NCBI GenBank assembly: GCA_017560605.1
Contig: JAFZEQ010000034.1
Coordinates: 1-28,867, forward strand
Direction of reading: 5' to 3'
DNA length: 28,867 nucleotides
Source of the DNA: Paludibacteraceae bacterium
GTDB taxonomy: Bacteria; Bacteroidota; Bacteroidia; Bacteroidales; Paludibacteraceae
Position 1 is the first letter of the stretch, and every line of letters begins with the position of its first letter. The position numbers were made by a program, and so were the translations under genes. Positions 6,211 through 14,817 of this stretch are shown in pieces. Under the pieces are notes generated by a model. The model was not told the DNA's origin and ran no database searches. It was given only the letters and a program-made list of their open reading frames with translations.

Positions 6211-8248
6211 AATACAGATTATATGTTGTTTTGAGTACGCGGAACTCAGTTCTACGATTGAGTGAGTTGCATACCTCTTGTTGATCTTGTGGCAAACTCA
6301 GGATGAAAGCCTCATCTAGTACCTGTCCCTGAGGCAAGAAGGTGTACTGACGACTGATAGCCTCATCAACTACCACAGGTTTGTCCTTGCCATAACCTAC
6401 AGCCGTGAGACGCTTGCTATCAATACCATGTTTGATGAGGTAATCTACTACTGCCTGTGCACGGCGTAATGAGAGTTGTTTGTTCGTCTCTTGGTTGCCC
6501 ACCATATCAGTATGTGCCGATAGCTCAAGGGTGATGTTCGGATTATCGTTAAGCAACTGAACTAGTGCTTTGAGACCTTCCTCTGAATCTTGGGTGAGTT
6601 CCCAACTACCAAACTCGTAGAAGATGTTACTCATAGTAACGGGTTTGGAGATAGACGCTAGTTGGAAATTTTGGGTATATGTATAGCTATCAATTAGTCC
6701 TTCGGTAGAGAATACATGTTTCTGGTTGAGGAAACCGCGCGAGGTAACGAGCATAGCATATTGCACATCCTTATTCAGCTTAAGGCGATAGGTTCCATCA
6801 CGGCGAGTTTGCATCTTGACATTGGTACCATCGTTACCTATAAGACGCAATGAGGCATCGCTTAGATGCTGACCGTCGTTATTAGTAACAACACCTTCAA
6901 TGATAACCTCCATCTGAGGTAAGTGGAAGGAGTAGATCAGATCGTAACCCCTCTTCTGTCCACGGTTAGAAGAGAAAAAGCCCGACTCCTCTTCGCCCGC
7001 AAAAGTGATACCAAAGTCGTCGTTGGAAGAGTTGAATGGAACTCCCATATTAAAGATGTTGTATGTTGTATCTTGTTTCTCAGCATAGAACAAATCAAGT
7101 CCGCCTAGTCCAGGATGACCTTTAGAAGAGAAATAGAGTCGTCCGTCGTGGCGGATATATGGAAACATCTCATCATCCGATGTGTTGATGGTAGGGCCTA
7201 GGTTGATGATCTCCTCCCAACTGCCACCATTATTGATGGCCATATAGATATCCTTACCGCCATAGCCTCCTGGTGCGTCACTCACGAAGTAGAGCGTATC
7301 GCCCGTAGGGCATATACTAGGATGGCCCACGGTGATGCTACTGTCCTTGAACAGCACTAGCTCTTGTGCCTCGCTCCACTCGCCACTGGCGCGTTGCGAA
7401 GTGTAGATCTTGGCTCCTACATCTTGTCCGTGTACAGGTTTAGCATAAGTGAAGTACATAGTCTTGCCATCGGCAGAGAAAGAGCATACACCTAATTCTA
7501 ATGTGGATATTTGTTTTTGTACAGTGCCCTCTTCTTCGTTTTCTTCTGCCTGAGGTGTGAGTCCCTCGCATACTGCAATATCCTCCCATTTACCAGCTGC
7601 ATTCTTGCGGGCTGAATATAGATTATAGGTTGGCATACCTGTAACGCCGGAGGTGCGTGCTTTCTTCTTGTTGCCAGAAGACTGCTCCTGACGGTTGGAG
7701 GTAAACACCAATGCATCGCCCGATGAGGAGATAAAAGCAGGAGCGTAGTTGGATGAACGCTTAGCATTGAACTCCTTGGCAGGAGCTACTTTGTAGCGTG
7801 AGTGGGCTTTCTTCCACTCGTTGGCTTTGATACAAGCATATTTGCCTGCTTGCGCTACATAATCATTAGGATGCTGCGCTAAATATATGTCGTATTGCTT
7901 GATGGCCTCAGAGTACTTGCCTTGATATTGCAGTGCTTGGGCATAATGTACGAAAACGATAGAATCTGGATGCTGATAGCGGATGGCATTCTTGTAGGAA
8001 GTGGTAGCTCTACTGTTGTTGAGAATGCGGTAGCATTCGCCTTGTTGAAAAGCAACATGTGCACGCAGAGCTTTATCCTTGGTGCTGATTTGGCGATAAA
8101 TCTGTGTGTACATATCCGCGGCGGTATAGTACTCTCCTATATTGTATTTCTTGTCAGCACGTTTGACGCGTGCGCTGATGCTACAAGATGTGCAGCATAG
8201 CGATAGGGCGCAGATAGATGCTAAAAAGAAGATATGTCTAAAGTGCAT
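6209..8248 (-). CDS. porE: PorE-like T9SS lipoprotein (TPR, WD40-like propeller, CRD, OmpA domains)
   Basis: A 679-residue protein. A signal peptide ends in CTSC, with Cys22 the likely lipidated residue. Domain order: TPR-like helices (about 30-150), PD40/WD40-like propeller blades (about 165-445, with repeats such as ALVFTSNRQ, GKTMYFTYAK, DTLYFVSDAPGGYGGKDIY and GRLYFSSKGHPGLGGLDLFYA), a carboxypeptidase-regulatory-like beta sandwich (447-530) and an OmpA peptidoglycan-binding domain (537-679, with AHTDMVGN, LSLRRAQAVVDYL and the ending NRRTEFRVL). This exact order and length match PorE of Porphyromonas gingivalis, an outer-membrane lipoprotein needed for type IX secretion that anchors the machinery to peptidoglycan. 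It follows the LytM-like gene by 48 bp. Similar multidomain OmpA lipoproteins exist as paralogs in Bacteroidota, so the specific role is likely rather than certain. Confidence 0.82.
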   Translation of the reverse strand: MHFRHIFFLASICALSLCCTSCSISARVKRADKKYNIGEYYTAADMYTQIYRQISTKDKALRAHVAFQQGECYRILNNSRATTSYKNAIRYQHPDSIVFVHYAQALQYQGKYSEAIKQYDIYLAQHPNDYVAQAGKYACIKANEWKKAHSRYKVAPAKEFNAKRSSNYAPAFISSSGDALVFTSNRQEQSSGNKKKARTSGVTGMPTYNLYSARKNAAGKWEDIAVCEGLTPQAEENEEEGTVQKQISTLELGVCSFSADGKTMYFTYAKPVHGQDVGAKIYTSQRASGEWSEAQELVLFKDSSITVGHPSICPTGDTLYFVSDAPGGYGGKDIYMAINNGGSWEEIINLGPTINTSDDEMFPYIRHDGRLYFSSKGHPGLGGLDLFYAEKQDTTYNIFNMGVPFNSSNDDFGITFAGEEESGFFSSNRGQKRGYDLIYSFHLPQMEVIIEGVVTNNDGQHLSDASLRLIGNDGTNVKMQTRRDGTYRLKLNKDVQYAMLVTSRGFLNQKHVFSTEGLIDSYTYTQNFQLASISKPVTMSNIFYEFGSWELTQDSEEGLKALVQLLNDNPNITLELSAHTDMVGNQETNKQLSLRRAQAVVDYLIKHGIDSKRLTAVGYGKDKPVVVDEAISRQYTFLPQGQVLDEAFILSLPQDQQEVCNSLNRRTEFRVLKTTYNLY

Positions 8249-8296
8249 GTCGTTTGTTATGTTTCGTGCCTGTTGGGCGTTTAATCTGTTTAGGGC

Positions 8297-9142
8297 TTAG
8301 AAAATAATATAATCTTGTGGGTTGACGGCTTTTCCGTTTTGCCAAAGTTCGAACTCAAGTTCTTGATCCTTGATTATACCAATGACCTGACCAGTGGCGA
8401 CTGTTTGTCCAACCGTCTTAGTAACACTGTCTAGTCCACGATAGATGGATGTGAACTGAGCATGTTGTACTACGACAGTGTAGTTGTCGTTAAAATCGTG
8501 TGAGGTGTGGATAACAGTTCCTTCAAGAACAGCAGATGCACTATTGCTACCATAGCTCTTGATGACGATGCTATACTGGCGGTCGTTAGATGAAAAGGCC
8601 TTGGCTACTCTACCGTGTGTAGGAGCTATAAAGTTGTTGGTATGTGTAGTGTTGGCCGATTTAACAGGCTGGAACAGCTGCAGATACTCTTTTCCCTCTG
8701 ATTCGTATTGTGCGATAAAATCCTTCTCTATCTGACTTTTAGTAGTGAGCAGTTGCTCTTTGGCAATAATCTGCATAGAGTCTAGACTGTGTATAGAGTC
8801 GGTAGGCACTTCACCTGCTACAGCTTGAGATATCAGCGTGAGGTATTGGCGTTGGACTTCTAAATCAGAACCCAAAGAATCAATTTTGGCAGATTCTTGC
8901 ATAAGCTGATGACGGATATTGGCAGAGTACCCTGGCAGGTAATTACGCATAGGAGTAAACAAGATAGTGAGCGTAAAGAGGATAGCTACAATAACAAAAA
9001 TAGTAGCCAGAAGCACAATGACGCCCCATATGTTCATGCGTATGTGTCCATGCTCAGCCAGTGTTTTCTCATTGATGATACTGATGCGATACTGATGTCG
9101 CATGCGTTGCCAAATAGAAGTTTTTTTGATATCGCCTTTCAT
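8297..9142 (-). CDS. Membrane-anchored M23/LytM-like protein lacking zinc ligands
   Basis: A 281-residue protein with a cytoplasmic basic N-terminus, one membrane segment (about 38-63), a coiled region (about 75-150) and a C-terminal LytM/M23 fold (about 171-281). The fold is recognisable from FIAPTHGRV, the strand VVVQHAQFTSIY, GQTVATGQVIG and ELEFELWQNGKAVNP. The zinc and catalytic positions of active M23 peptidases are absent: no HxxxD after the first strand, YRGL in place of the usual Y-x-H-L, and ELEFELW (261-267) where active enzymes have HxHFE-W. By analogy with EnvC and NlpD-type proteins it would be a regulator or scaffold rather than a hydrolase. It lies between fumarase and porE on the same strand; the porE neighbour hints at an envelope-anchoring role. 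Confidence 0.85.
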   Translation of the reverse strand: MKGDIKKTSIWQRMRHQYRISIINEKTLAEHGHIRMNIWGVIVLLATIFVIVAILFTLTILFTPMRNYLPGYSANIRHQLMQESAKIDSLGSDLEVQRQYLTLISQAVAGEVPTDSIHSLDSMQIIAKEQLLTTKSQIEKDFIAQYESEGKEYLQLFQPVKSANTTHTNNFIAPTHGRVAKAFSSNDRQYSIVIKSYGSNSASAVLEGTVIHTSHDFNDNYTVVVQHAQFTSIYRGLDSVTKTVGQTVATGQVIGIIKDQELEFELWQNGKAVNPQDYIIF

Positions 9143-9161
9143 CTTTTTAGGGAGATGTTAT

Positions 9162-9218
9162 GTCCTCTTTTGAGGACGGTCGGACCGTGTCAGACTGCTC
9201 GTTAGGAGCAAGTCTGAC
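9162..9218. other. Cluster of three inverted repeats between fumarase and LytM-like gene
   Basis: Three adjoining inverted repeats: GTCCTC-TTTT-GAGGAC (9162-9177), ACGGTC-G-GACCGT (9176-9188, sharing two bases with the first), and GTCAGACT-GCTC with loop GTTAG pairing to GAGC-A-AGTCTGAC (9189-9218, one bulged A). There is no adjacent T-run on the minus strand. It could stabilise or separate the fumarase and LytM messages, or be a protein-binding site. Confidence 0.8.
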
Positions 9219-9242
9219 TGATCTGACAGTAATACAAAATGA

Positions 9243-10883
9243 TTATTTGAGTATAGTGCAACCCTCGCATGGACGAAGCTGCTTGAAGAAGTCGTTACCC
9301 TTATCATCAACGAGGATGAAGGCTGGGAAGTTTTCTACTTCAATTTTCCAAATAGCTTCCATACCGAGTTCAGGATACTCTACACATTCGATAGACTTGA
9401 TATTCTCTTGGGCCAAGATAGCAGCAGGACCACCGATAGAACCAAGGTAGAAACCACCGTGCTTTTGGCACGCGTTGGTAACATCTATGGTACGGTTACC
9501 TTTAGCCAACATAATAAGACTACCGCCGTTGTCTTGGAACTCATCTACATAAGGGTCCATACGTCCAGCGGTGGTAGGGCCCATAGAACCACAAGGCATA
9601 CCAGCAGGAGTCTTAGCTGGTCCTGCATAGTAGATAGGGTGGTTCTTGAGATACTCAGGCATACCTTCGCCAGCGTCTAGACGAGCTTTGATCTTTGCAT
9701 GAGCAATATCACGACCAACGATGATGGTACCATTGAGTGAGAGGCGGGTTCCGATAGGATATTGGCTGAGGAGCTTGCATACATCTGCCATAGGTTGGTT
9801 GAGATCTACGCGTACAGCATCGCCTTCACCTGCTTGACGCAGTTCTTCAGGAATGAGTGATGCAGGATTGTTATCCATCTTCTCGATCCAGATACCATCT
9901 TTGTTGATCTTACACTTGATATTGCGGTCAGCAGAGCAGCTTACACCTAATCCGATAGGGCAGCTAGCACCGTGGCGTGGTAAACGGATAACGCGGATGT
10001 CGTGAGCCATATATTTACCACCAAACTGTGCACCAAGACCGATTTTGTAAGCCTCTTTGAGCAATTGCTCTTCGAGTTCGATATCGCGGAATGCGCGACC
10101 AGTCTCATCACCAGTTGTAGGCAAGGTGTCGTAGTAGTGTGTAGAAGCAAGTTTAACGGTAAGCAAGTTCTTCTCGGCACTAGTACCTCCGATAACAAAT
10201 GCAATGTGATAAGGTGGGCAAGCTGCTGTACCAAGGCTCTTCATCTTCTCTACAAGGAAAGGAATGAGTGTACCAGGGTTTTGGATACGAGCTTTGGTTT
10301 CTTGGTAGAGGTAAGTCTTGTTTGCTGAACCACCACCTTTGGTGACACAGAGGAAATGGTACTCCATACCCTCGCAAGCCTCAAGGTCGATTTGTGCAGG
10401 TAGGTTACACTTTGTGTTAACCTCGTCGTACATATTAAGAGGTGCGTTTTGTGAGTAGCGTAGGTTGCGCTCGGTATAGGTAAGGTATACACCCTTGCTG
10501 AGTGCTTCCTCGTCGCAGTAGCCAGTCCATACTTGTTGACCCTTCTCACCGTGGATGATAGCAGTACCTGTATCTTGGCAAAGTGGTAGTTGACCCTTGC
10601 AAGAAACCTCTGCATTGCGTAGGAAAGTTAGTGCAACATACTTGTCGTTGTCGCTAGCCTCTGGGTCGCGTAGGATCTTAGCTACTTGCTCGTTGTGGCT
10701 ACGACGTAACATAAAGCTAACATCAGAAAAAGCTGCGTTAGCCATTTTGGTCAAACCTTCTGCTTCGATCTTGAGCATAGGTTTACCTTCGAACTCGCCA
10801 ATAGACACATGGTCCTTGGTCAACAAATAGTACTCTGTTTCATCTTTACCAAGTTGAAACATTGGTGCATACTTAAATTCCAT
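9243..10883 (-). CDS. fumA: Class I fumarate hydratase (4Fe-4S)
   Basis: Iron-sulphur fumarase interconverting fumarate and malate in the citric acid cycle or its reductive branch. With the ATG at 10883 the protein has 546 residues, matching E. coli FumA (548). That start is preferred over upstream in-frame codons because those lie inside the preceding acyltransferase gene, and the sequence [12 protein letters not shown] is a typical family beginning preceded by an A-rich leader. Cluster cysteines are Cys102 (PLCQDTGT), Cys222 ([17 protein letters not shown]) and Cys316 (GVSCSADR), aligning with E. coli 105, 224 and 318. [13 protein letters not shown] and [20 protein letters not shown] are also conserved. 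It starts 7 bp after the acyltransferase stop, so the two are co-transcribed. The substrate could also be a related hydroxy-acid, but fumarate is most likely. Confidence 0.95.
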   Translation of the reverse strand: MEFKYAPMFQLGKDETEYYLLTKDHVSIGEFEGKPMLKIEAEGLTKMANAAFSDVSFMLRRSHNEQVAKILRDPEASDNDKYVALTFLRNAEVSCKGQLPLCQDTGTAIIHGEKGQQVWTGYCDEEALSKGVYLTYTERNLRYSQNAPLNMYDEVNTKCNLPAQIDLEACEGMEYHFLCVTKGGGSANKTYLYQETKARIQNPGTLIPFLVEKMKSLGTAACPPYHIAFVIGGTSAEKNLLTVKLASTHYYDTLPTTGDETGRAFRDIELEEQLLKEAYKIGLGAQFGGKYMAHDIRVIRLPRHGASCPIGLGVSCSADRNIKCKINKDGIWIEKMDNNPASLIPEELRQAGEGDAVRVDLNQPMADVCKLLSQYPIGTRLSLNGTIIVGRDIAHAKIKARLDAGEGMPEYLKNHPIYYAGPAKTPAGMPCGSMGPTTAGRMDPYVDEFQDNGGSLIMLAKGNRTIDVTNACQKHGGFYLGSIGGPAAILAQENIKSIECVEYPELGMEAIWKIEVENFPAFILVDDKGNDFFKQLRPCEGCTILK

Positions 10884-10890
10884 AGAAATG

Positions 10891-11787
10891 TTATTTTTTT
10901 GTGTTATTCTTATTTTGCAATTTGATAATATCTTCTTTGTTCCATTTCCATCGGTTATGCGTCCAGAGCCACATATGTGGTTGCTCACAGATGTTCTTTT
11001 CAATGAGTTGTGCGTACTTCAAAGTGATTTCGCCCGGTTGCATTGTAGAAGGATCATCTGTGATGGCTTCTAGTCGCACATGGTAATAGCCTCGCTTTGG
11101 GCAAGTGATGTGCGCAAAGAGTACACTGTAACCAAACTTATGAGCCAAAACATCGCCTCCTTCAAGGAAAGCTGTTTCTTGGTTCAAGAATGTAGTCCAG
11201 GTATGCGCATTATGTGGCGATGGTTTTTGATCTGCTAATAGCGCTACCATAAATGGGTGCGTAGCCTTGCGTAGTTTTACAAGTTTGCGGAGCAATATGT
11301 TTTTCTCGATGCATACTCCACCACGGCGCTCGCGAATAGTGTTCATGTCGCGATCGGTACGAGGGTTGTTCAAGCGGCGGTATACGCAGTATTCTACCAT
11401 TGACTTGTCCGTAAACTGATTGCCAATATCTGCTATCCACTCCCAATTGCACATATGACCGAGATATACGATTGATCCGTTTGTCTTGCGAGATAGTTCT
11501 TCTAATAGTTCTATGTTCTCGAATGTGACACGCTGACGCATCTCCTCCTTGGAAACACGGTATGCATATGAGATTTCTACCAATAAGTCTGCAAAATGGC
11601 GATAGAAGGCATTAATAATAGCATCCCGTTCCTGAGGAGTCTTGTCAGGAAAAGAATTGTGAATGTTCTTGCGCACCAAATCAAGTCGGTAGCGCACAAT
11701 ATAGCGCGCAAGAGGGTATATAAGATAGTCCGCTAATCCGTACAAGAAGGACAAGGAGAAGTGACTTAATAATCGAAGTGGGAACAT
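10891..11787 (-). CDS. LpxL/HtrB-type lysophospholipid/lipid A acyltransferase
   Basis: A 298-residue inner-membrane protein of the lipid A biosynthesis acyltransferase family, which adds secondary acyl chains to lipid A. The hallmark H-x4-E motif is in GHMCNWEW (His111, Glu116). An N-terminal hydrophobic stretch (about 8-32), the [16 protein letters not shown] block (33-47), ALLADQKPS, and the closing [10 protein letters not shown] are all family features. It lies 57 bp downstream of cdsA and 7 bp upstream of fumarase on the same strand. In Bacteroidota this family is usually annotated generically as lysophospholipid acyltransferase, and the exact acceptor (lipid A or an aminolipid) cannot be told from sequence. 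The ATG at 11787 gives the standard family start [12 protein letters not shown]. Confidence 0.9.
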   Translation of the reverse strand: MFPLRLLSHFSLSFLYGLADYLIYPLARYIVRYRLDLVRKNIHNSFPDKTPQERDAIINAFYRHFADLLVEISYAYRVSKEEMRQRVTFENIELLEELSRKTNGSIVYLGHMCNWEWIADIGNQFTDKSMVEYCVYRRLNNPRTDRDMNTIRERRGGVCIEKNILLRKLVKLRKATHPFMVALLADQKPSPHNAHTWTTFLNQETAFLEGGDVLAHKFGYSVLFAHITCPKRGYYHVRLEAITDDPSTMQPGEITLKYAQLIEKNICEQPHMWLWTHNRWKWNKEDIIKLQNKNNTKK

Positions 11788-11844
11788 TGGTTATAATTGA
11801 ATGTATAAAGTCAAACGTTAAATGTCTAATATTAAAGCAGAATG

Positions 11845-12675
11845 TTATATGTAAACGAATAATAAGTATGCTACGGGTACCGCTAGCAGGAGGCTGTCAA
11901 AGCGATCGAGGACACCACCATGACCTGGCAAGAAGTTGCCCGAGTCTTTAACGCCCAATGTGCGCTTGAAAAGACTCTCTATCAAATCACCTAAAGTGCC
12001 AAAGATACCAATAATCAGAGCGAACAGCATGCTGTCAACTAAAGGATAGGATGTCAAATGCAAGTCAGCAGTCCAACCTATACGGAAGAAAACATAACCT
12101 GCAATGATGTCAAATATAAAACCACCTATAAGACCCTCCCATGACTTAGCTGGGCTTACACGAGGGAACATCTTGTGATTACCAGACTTGCGCTTTGCCA
12201 TTAGTGAACCTACTATATAAGCACCACTATCATTGATCCATATAATGGCAAATAAGGTTAGCAATAGGTATTTATTGTAGATAAGTATGCCGTTCATAAG
12301 AGCGAAAGGCAAAGCTATCATCAGTTGGCTACTACATAGATGCCCCCACGCGCGTATAGGATCTTCTTTTTCAGAGAAAAGTTGGCGAATAACAGCCAAT
12401 ATTAGTACAGCAAGGTAGCCAAATAGTAACCACTGAGCTTGCCAAAAACCATAAAAGAAAAAGTATGATGTGGCAAACAATATTACACCTGCTGCCATAG
12501 CATATGAGCTGGTTTTAACCGATGCTCCTACCAACTTGTGATGCTCAAATATCGCCCATGCTGTGATGAGCATAAATATAACACCAAAGTATACTGTGTT
12601 AGGTGCCAATACAGAGCCTATGACAGTACCTGCATATACGATGGCAGAGAGAGTTCGTTTGATAAAATTATTCAT
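11845..12675 (-). CDS. cdsA: Phosphatidate cytidylyltransferase (CDP-diglyceride synthase)
   Basis: Makes CDP-diacylglycerol from phosphatidate and CTP, the branch point of phospholipid synthesis, in the inner membrane. With the ATG at 12675 it has 276 residues with about eight hydrophobic segments. The CdsA signature is at the C-terminus (PGHGGVLDRFDSLLLAVP), and WINDSGAYIVGSLMAKRK, SPAKSWEGLIGGF and GTLGDLIESLFKR are also diagnostic. An upstream in-frame TTG (12735) cannot be the start: it lies in the -33 box of the minus promoter, so it is upstream of transcription. This gene leads the minus-strand run cdsA, acyltransferase, fumarase, LytM-like, porE. Confidence 0.96.
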   Translation of the reverse strand: MNNFIKRTLSAIVYAGTVIGSVLAPNTVYFGVIFMLITAWAIFEHHKLVGASVKTSSYAMAAGVILFATSYFFFYGFWQAQWLLFGYLAVLILAVIRQLFSEKEDPIRAWGHLCSSQLMIALPFALMNGILIYNKYLLLTLFAIIWINDSGAYIVGSLMAKRKSGNHKMFPRVSPAKSWEGLIGGFIFDIIAGYVFFRIGWTADLHLTSYPLVDSMLFALIIGIFGTLGDLIESLFKRTLGVKDSGNFLPGHGGVLDRFDSLLLAVPVAYLLFVYI

Positions 12676-12700
12676 TTTATATGATATTTTTCGCAAATAA

Positions 12701-12732
12701 TTTGCAAAGGTAAGGAAATTTTTGTAATTTTG
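12701..12732 (+). promoter_or_regulatory. Promoter of the small acidic protein gene
   Basis: TTTG (12701-12704), 20 bp, then TAATTTTG (12725-12732), about 30 bp before the ATG at 12763. Interlocks with the cdsA promoter on the other strand. Confidence 0.85.
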
Positions 12733-12736
12733 CAAA
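12705..12736 (-). promoter_or_regulatory. cdsA promoter
   Basis: Reading the minus strand, TTTG (12736-12733), 20 bp, then TACCTTTG (12712-12705). The expected transcript start is about 25 bp upstream of the cdsA ATG at 12675. It overlaps the plus-strand promoter almost completely. Confidence 0.85.
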
Positions 12737-12762
12737 CAAAACCGGAAAAAATTATATTTTTT

Positions 12763-13107
12763 ATGAATACAAACATTGAATTGAGCCTCTTAGAGGCTGA
12801 GGAGAAAGAGCTACTCGAATATATTTGGAATTTGATACCAGAACAAGATCGTCAAGGTATGAATCAAGCAGATGTGTTATTGGTGCTGGATTTGATGGAT
12901 GATTATTTGGTAGAAAAAGGGTTGCTAGAAGAGTCGGCAGAGGAGTTGACATATTTGGATGGCGAAGTGGATGAGACTGAACAATTAGAGTTTTTATTGG
13001 CCAGAACCAAGGAAAATGGCACGAGTTTGACCAGCGAGCAGGTTCAGTTGATAATGGATGGTGAGCTGCAATATGGTATCGAGCAAGGATACTATGTAGA
13101 GGAATAA
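12763..13107 (+). CDS. Conserved small acidic protein, function unknown
   Basis: A 114-residue, strongly acidic cytoplasmic protein with no signal peptide or membrane segment. The ATG at 12763 is chosen because the promoter -7 box ends at 12732, which leaves the in-frame TTG at 12730 untranscribed or at the very 5' end. The N-terminal half is helical (LSLLEAEEKELLEYIWNLIP), followed by QADVLLVLDLMDDYLVEKGLL, a linker with YLDGEVDETEQLEFLL, and a C-terminal helix VQLIMDGELQYGIEQGYYVEE. I recognise this as the style of a Bacteroidales-restricted hypothetical family but know no function. It diverges from cdsA, and a weak hairpin follows it. Its position gives no firm clue to role. Confidence 0.85.
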   Translation: MNTNIELSLLEAEEKELLEYIWNLIPEQDRQGMNQADVLLVLDLMDDYLVEKGLLEESAEELTYLDGEVDETEQLEFLLARTKENGTSLTSEQVQLIMDGELQYGIEQGYYVEE

Positions 13108-13155
13108 GGCTGTTTGGCGACTAGAGGGAGTGGAAAGAAGTAGAAGTGGTTGTAG

Positions 13156-13185
13156 GCACCAAAGGTGCTTGTGAAAGTTTTTTTT
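13156..13185 (+). terminator. Possible weak terminator
   Basis: A short stem GCACC-AAA-GGTGC (13156-13168) is followed about 9 bases later by a run of eight T (13178-13185). The stem is only 5 bp and not adjacent to the T-run, so efficiency is doubtful. Confidence 0.35.
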
Positions 13186-13192
13186 GAGTAAA

Positions 13193-13224
13193 TTTGGATA
13201 AATACAATATTTTTACTACCTTTG
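13193..13224 (+). promoter_or_regulatory. recN promoter
   Basis: TTTG (13193-13196), 20 bp, TACCTTTG (13217-13224). The start codon follows 24 bp after the -7 box. Confidence 0.87.
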
Positions 13225-13248
13225 CGGACCCAATTTAATTAAAGTACT

Positions 13249-14787
13249 ATGCTTGCGCATTTACATATACGAAATTATGCTTTGATATCACATCTCGATA
13301 TAGATTTTCGAGAAGGGTTCTCAGTTATGACGGGTGAGACTGGTGCAGGTAAAAGTATCATTTTGGGTGCACTGAACCTGGTGATGGGAGCCAGAGCTGA
13401 AACCAAAACGATAACAGAGGGTGAGGATAAATGTATCATAGAGGCTACATTTGAGTTAGATAACGAGCAAGAGCTGATAATAAGAAGAGAACTTAATCAG
13501 AATGGTCGCTCGCGCTCGTTTGTCAATGATGAAGTGGTTACGCAGGCTGAACTGAAAATGTTAGCTAAACAGCTGATAGATATACACTCGCAGCATGAGA
13601 GCCTATTGATAGGCGACGATCTGTTTCAAATACAGGTGGTAGACGCAATTGCTAATAATGCATCAGAACGCGAAGAGTATAGTCAGTGCTATGAGGCTTA
13701 TTTACAGTCAGATAGTGCCTTGCGCGAGGCACAAGCTCTAGCTCAAAAAGCGCAGGCGGATGCCGACTATCTGCAATGGCAGTATCAGCAGTTAGAAGAT
13801 GCACATTTGCAGGAAGGTGAGATGCATCAACTAGAAGAAGAGGAGTATGAATTGTCACATGCCGAAGATATCAAAATGGCTTTGCAAGAGGCTATTGAGT
13901 ATCTGGATGCTGATGAAGTAGGTGCCTTGTCCTTACTGCGTCGCGTTCGTCTAAAAGACGCTAGTTCAGAGTTGTCTGAACGAGTAGATAGCGTGGTGAT
14001 AGAACTACAAGATATGGTGCGTGATATGCATCGCCAGTTTGATAGAGTGGAGATGAATCCAGAAAGACTGGCTCAGGTGCAAGAGAGGTTAAGTATGTTG
14101 CAGACACTGATGAAGAAGCATCGAGTGCAAAGCGTAGAGGAGTTGATAACTTTACGTGACGAATTTGAGCAACAAGTTCAGCGCATAGCTAATATGGACG
14201 AAGAGATTGCGCAAAAGCAAATGCATTTGGCAACCTGTCTAAAAGCCTTGGAAAAAGCCGGGTTGGCTTTGACTAAAACACGCGAAAATGTACGCGAAAA
14301 AATAGCCAAGCATTTGATAGCAGATATGAAGAAGCTAGGTGTTGTGCATGCTAATGTGGCAATAGAGATAGAATCAGCTACGGATTATAGCGAAACAGGT
14401 AAGGATGAAGTGCAGCTGATGTTTGCAGCTAACTTGAATCAGTCGTTGCGTCGCGTAGCAGATGTGGCGTCGGGTGGTGAGATAAGTAGATTGATGCTTT
14501 GTATCAAAGCAATGATAGCTAGCACAAATGGTTTACCAACCATTATCTTTGATGAAATAGATACAGGTGTGAGTGGTGAAATTGCTAGTCAAATGGGTGA
14601 GATTATGCGTCAAATAGCTGTGGCAAGACAAGTGATAGCAATAACCCATCTACCACAAGTGGCAGTAAAAGGCGAACAGCACTATCTTGTGTATAAGGCC
14701 GATACAGAAACAAGAACAGAAACACATATTCGTATACTAAACACAGATGAACATTTGGCTGAAGTGGAGAAGATGAGGAAGGTGTAG
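13249..14787 (+). CDS. recN: DNA repair protein RecN, short C-terminus
   Basis: SMC-like ATPase that acts early in double-strand break repair. A 512-residue protein; E. coli RecN has 553. The Walker A GETGAGKS is at 29-36, the long coiled coil spans roughly 155-375, the ABC signature VASGGEISRLML is near 406-417 and Walker B IIFDEIDTG near 432-440, followed by AITHLPQVAVKG. After THIRILNTDEHLAEV the family normally continues with an A-R-M/L-L-S/G-G block and about 20 more residues; here it ends EKMRKV-stop. The missing piece is not present in any frame in the 30 bp before the next gene. It is preceded by its own promoter and probably co-transcribed with rarA. Confidence 0.94.
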   Translation: MLAHLHIRNYALISHLDIDFREGFSVMTGETGAGKSIILGALNLVMGARAETKTITEGEDKCIIEATFELDNEQELIIRRELNQNGRSRSFVNDEVVTQAELKMLAKQLIDIHSQHESLLIGDDLFQIQVVDAIANNASEREEYSQCYEAYLQSDSALREAQALAQKAQADADYLQWQYQQLEDAHLQEGEMHQLEEEEYELSHAEDIKMALQEAIEYLDADEVGALSLLRRVRLKDASSELSERVDSVVIELQDMVRDMHRQFDRVEMNPERLAQVQERLSMLQTLMKKHRVQSVEELITLRDEFEQQVQRIANMDEEIAQKQMHLATCLKALEKAGLALTKTRENVREKIAKHLIADMKKLGVVHANVAIEIESATDYSETGKDEVQLMFAANLNQSLRRVADVASGGEISRLMLCIKAMIASTNGLPTIIFDEIDTGVSGEIASQMGEIMRQIAVARQVIAITHLPQVAVKGEQHYLVYKADTETRTETHIRILNTDEHLAEVEKMRKV

Positions 14788-14817
14788 TGTGAGGCTATAG
14801 ATTAAAGATTATAAGGT

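Noticed and set aside
9947..10615. Several open frames on both strands inside fumarase
   Set aside because: Shadow frames of a well-conserved gene; compositions are unlike real proteins and no leader sequences are seen.
10884..11003. N-terminal 40-residue extension of fumarase
   Set aside because: It lies inside the upstream acyltransferase gene, and the downstream ATG gives the family length and start.
12676..12735. Upstream start for cdsA
   Set aside because: The codon lies in the -33 box of the cdsA promoter, upstream of the expected transcript.
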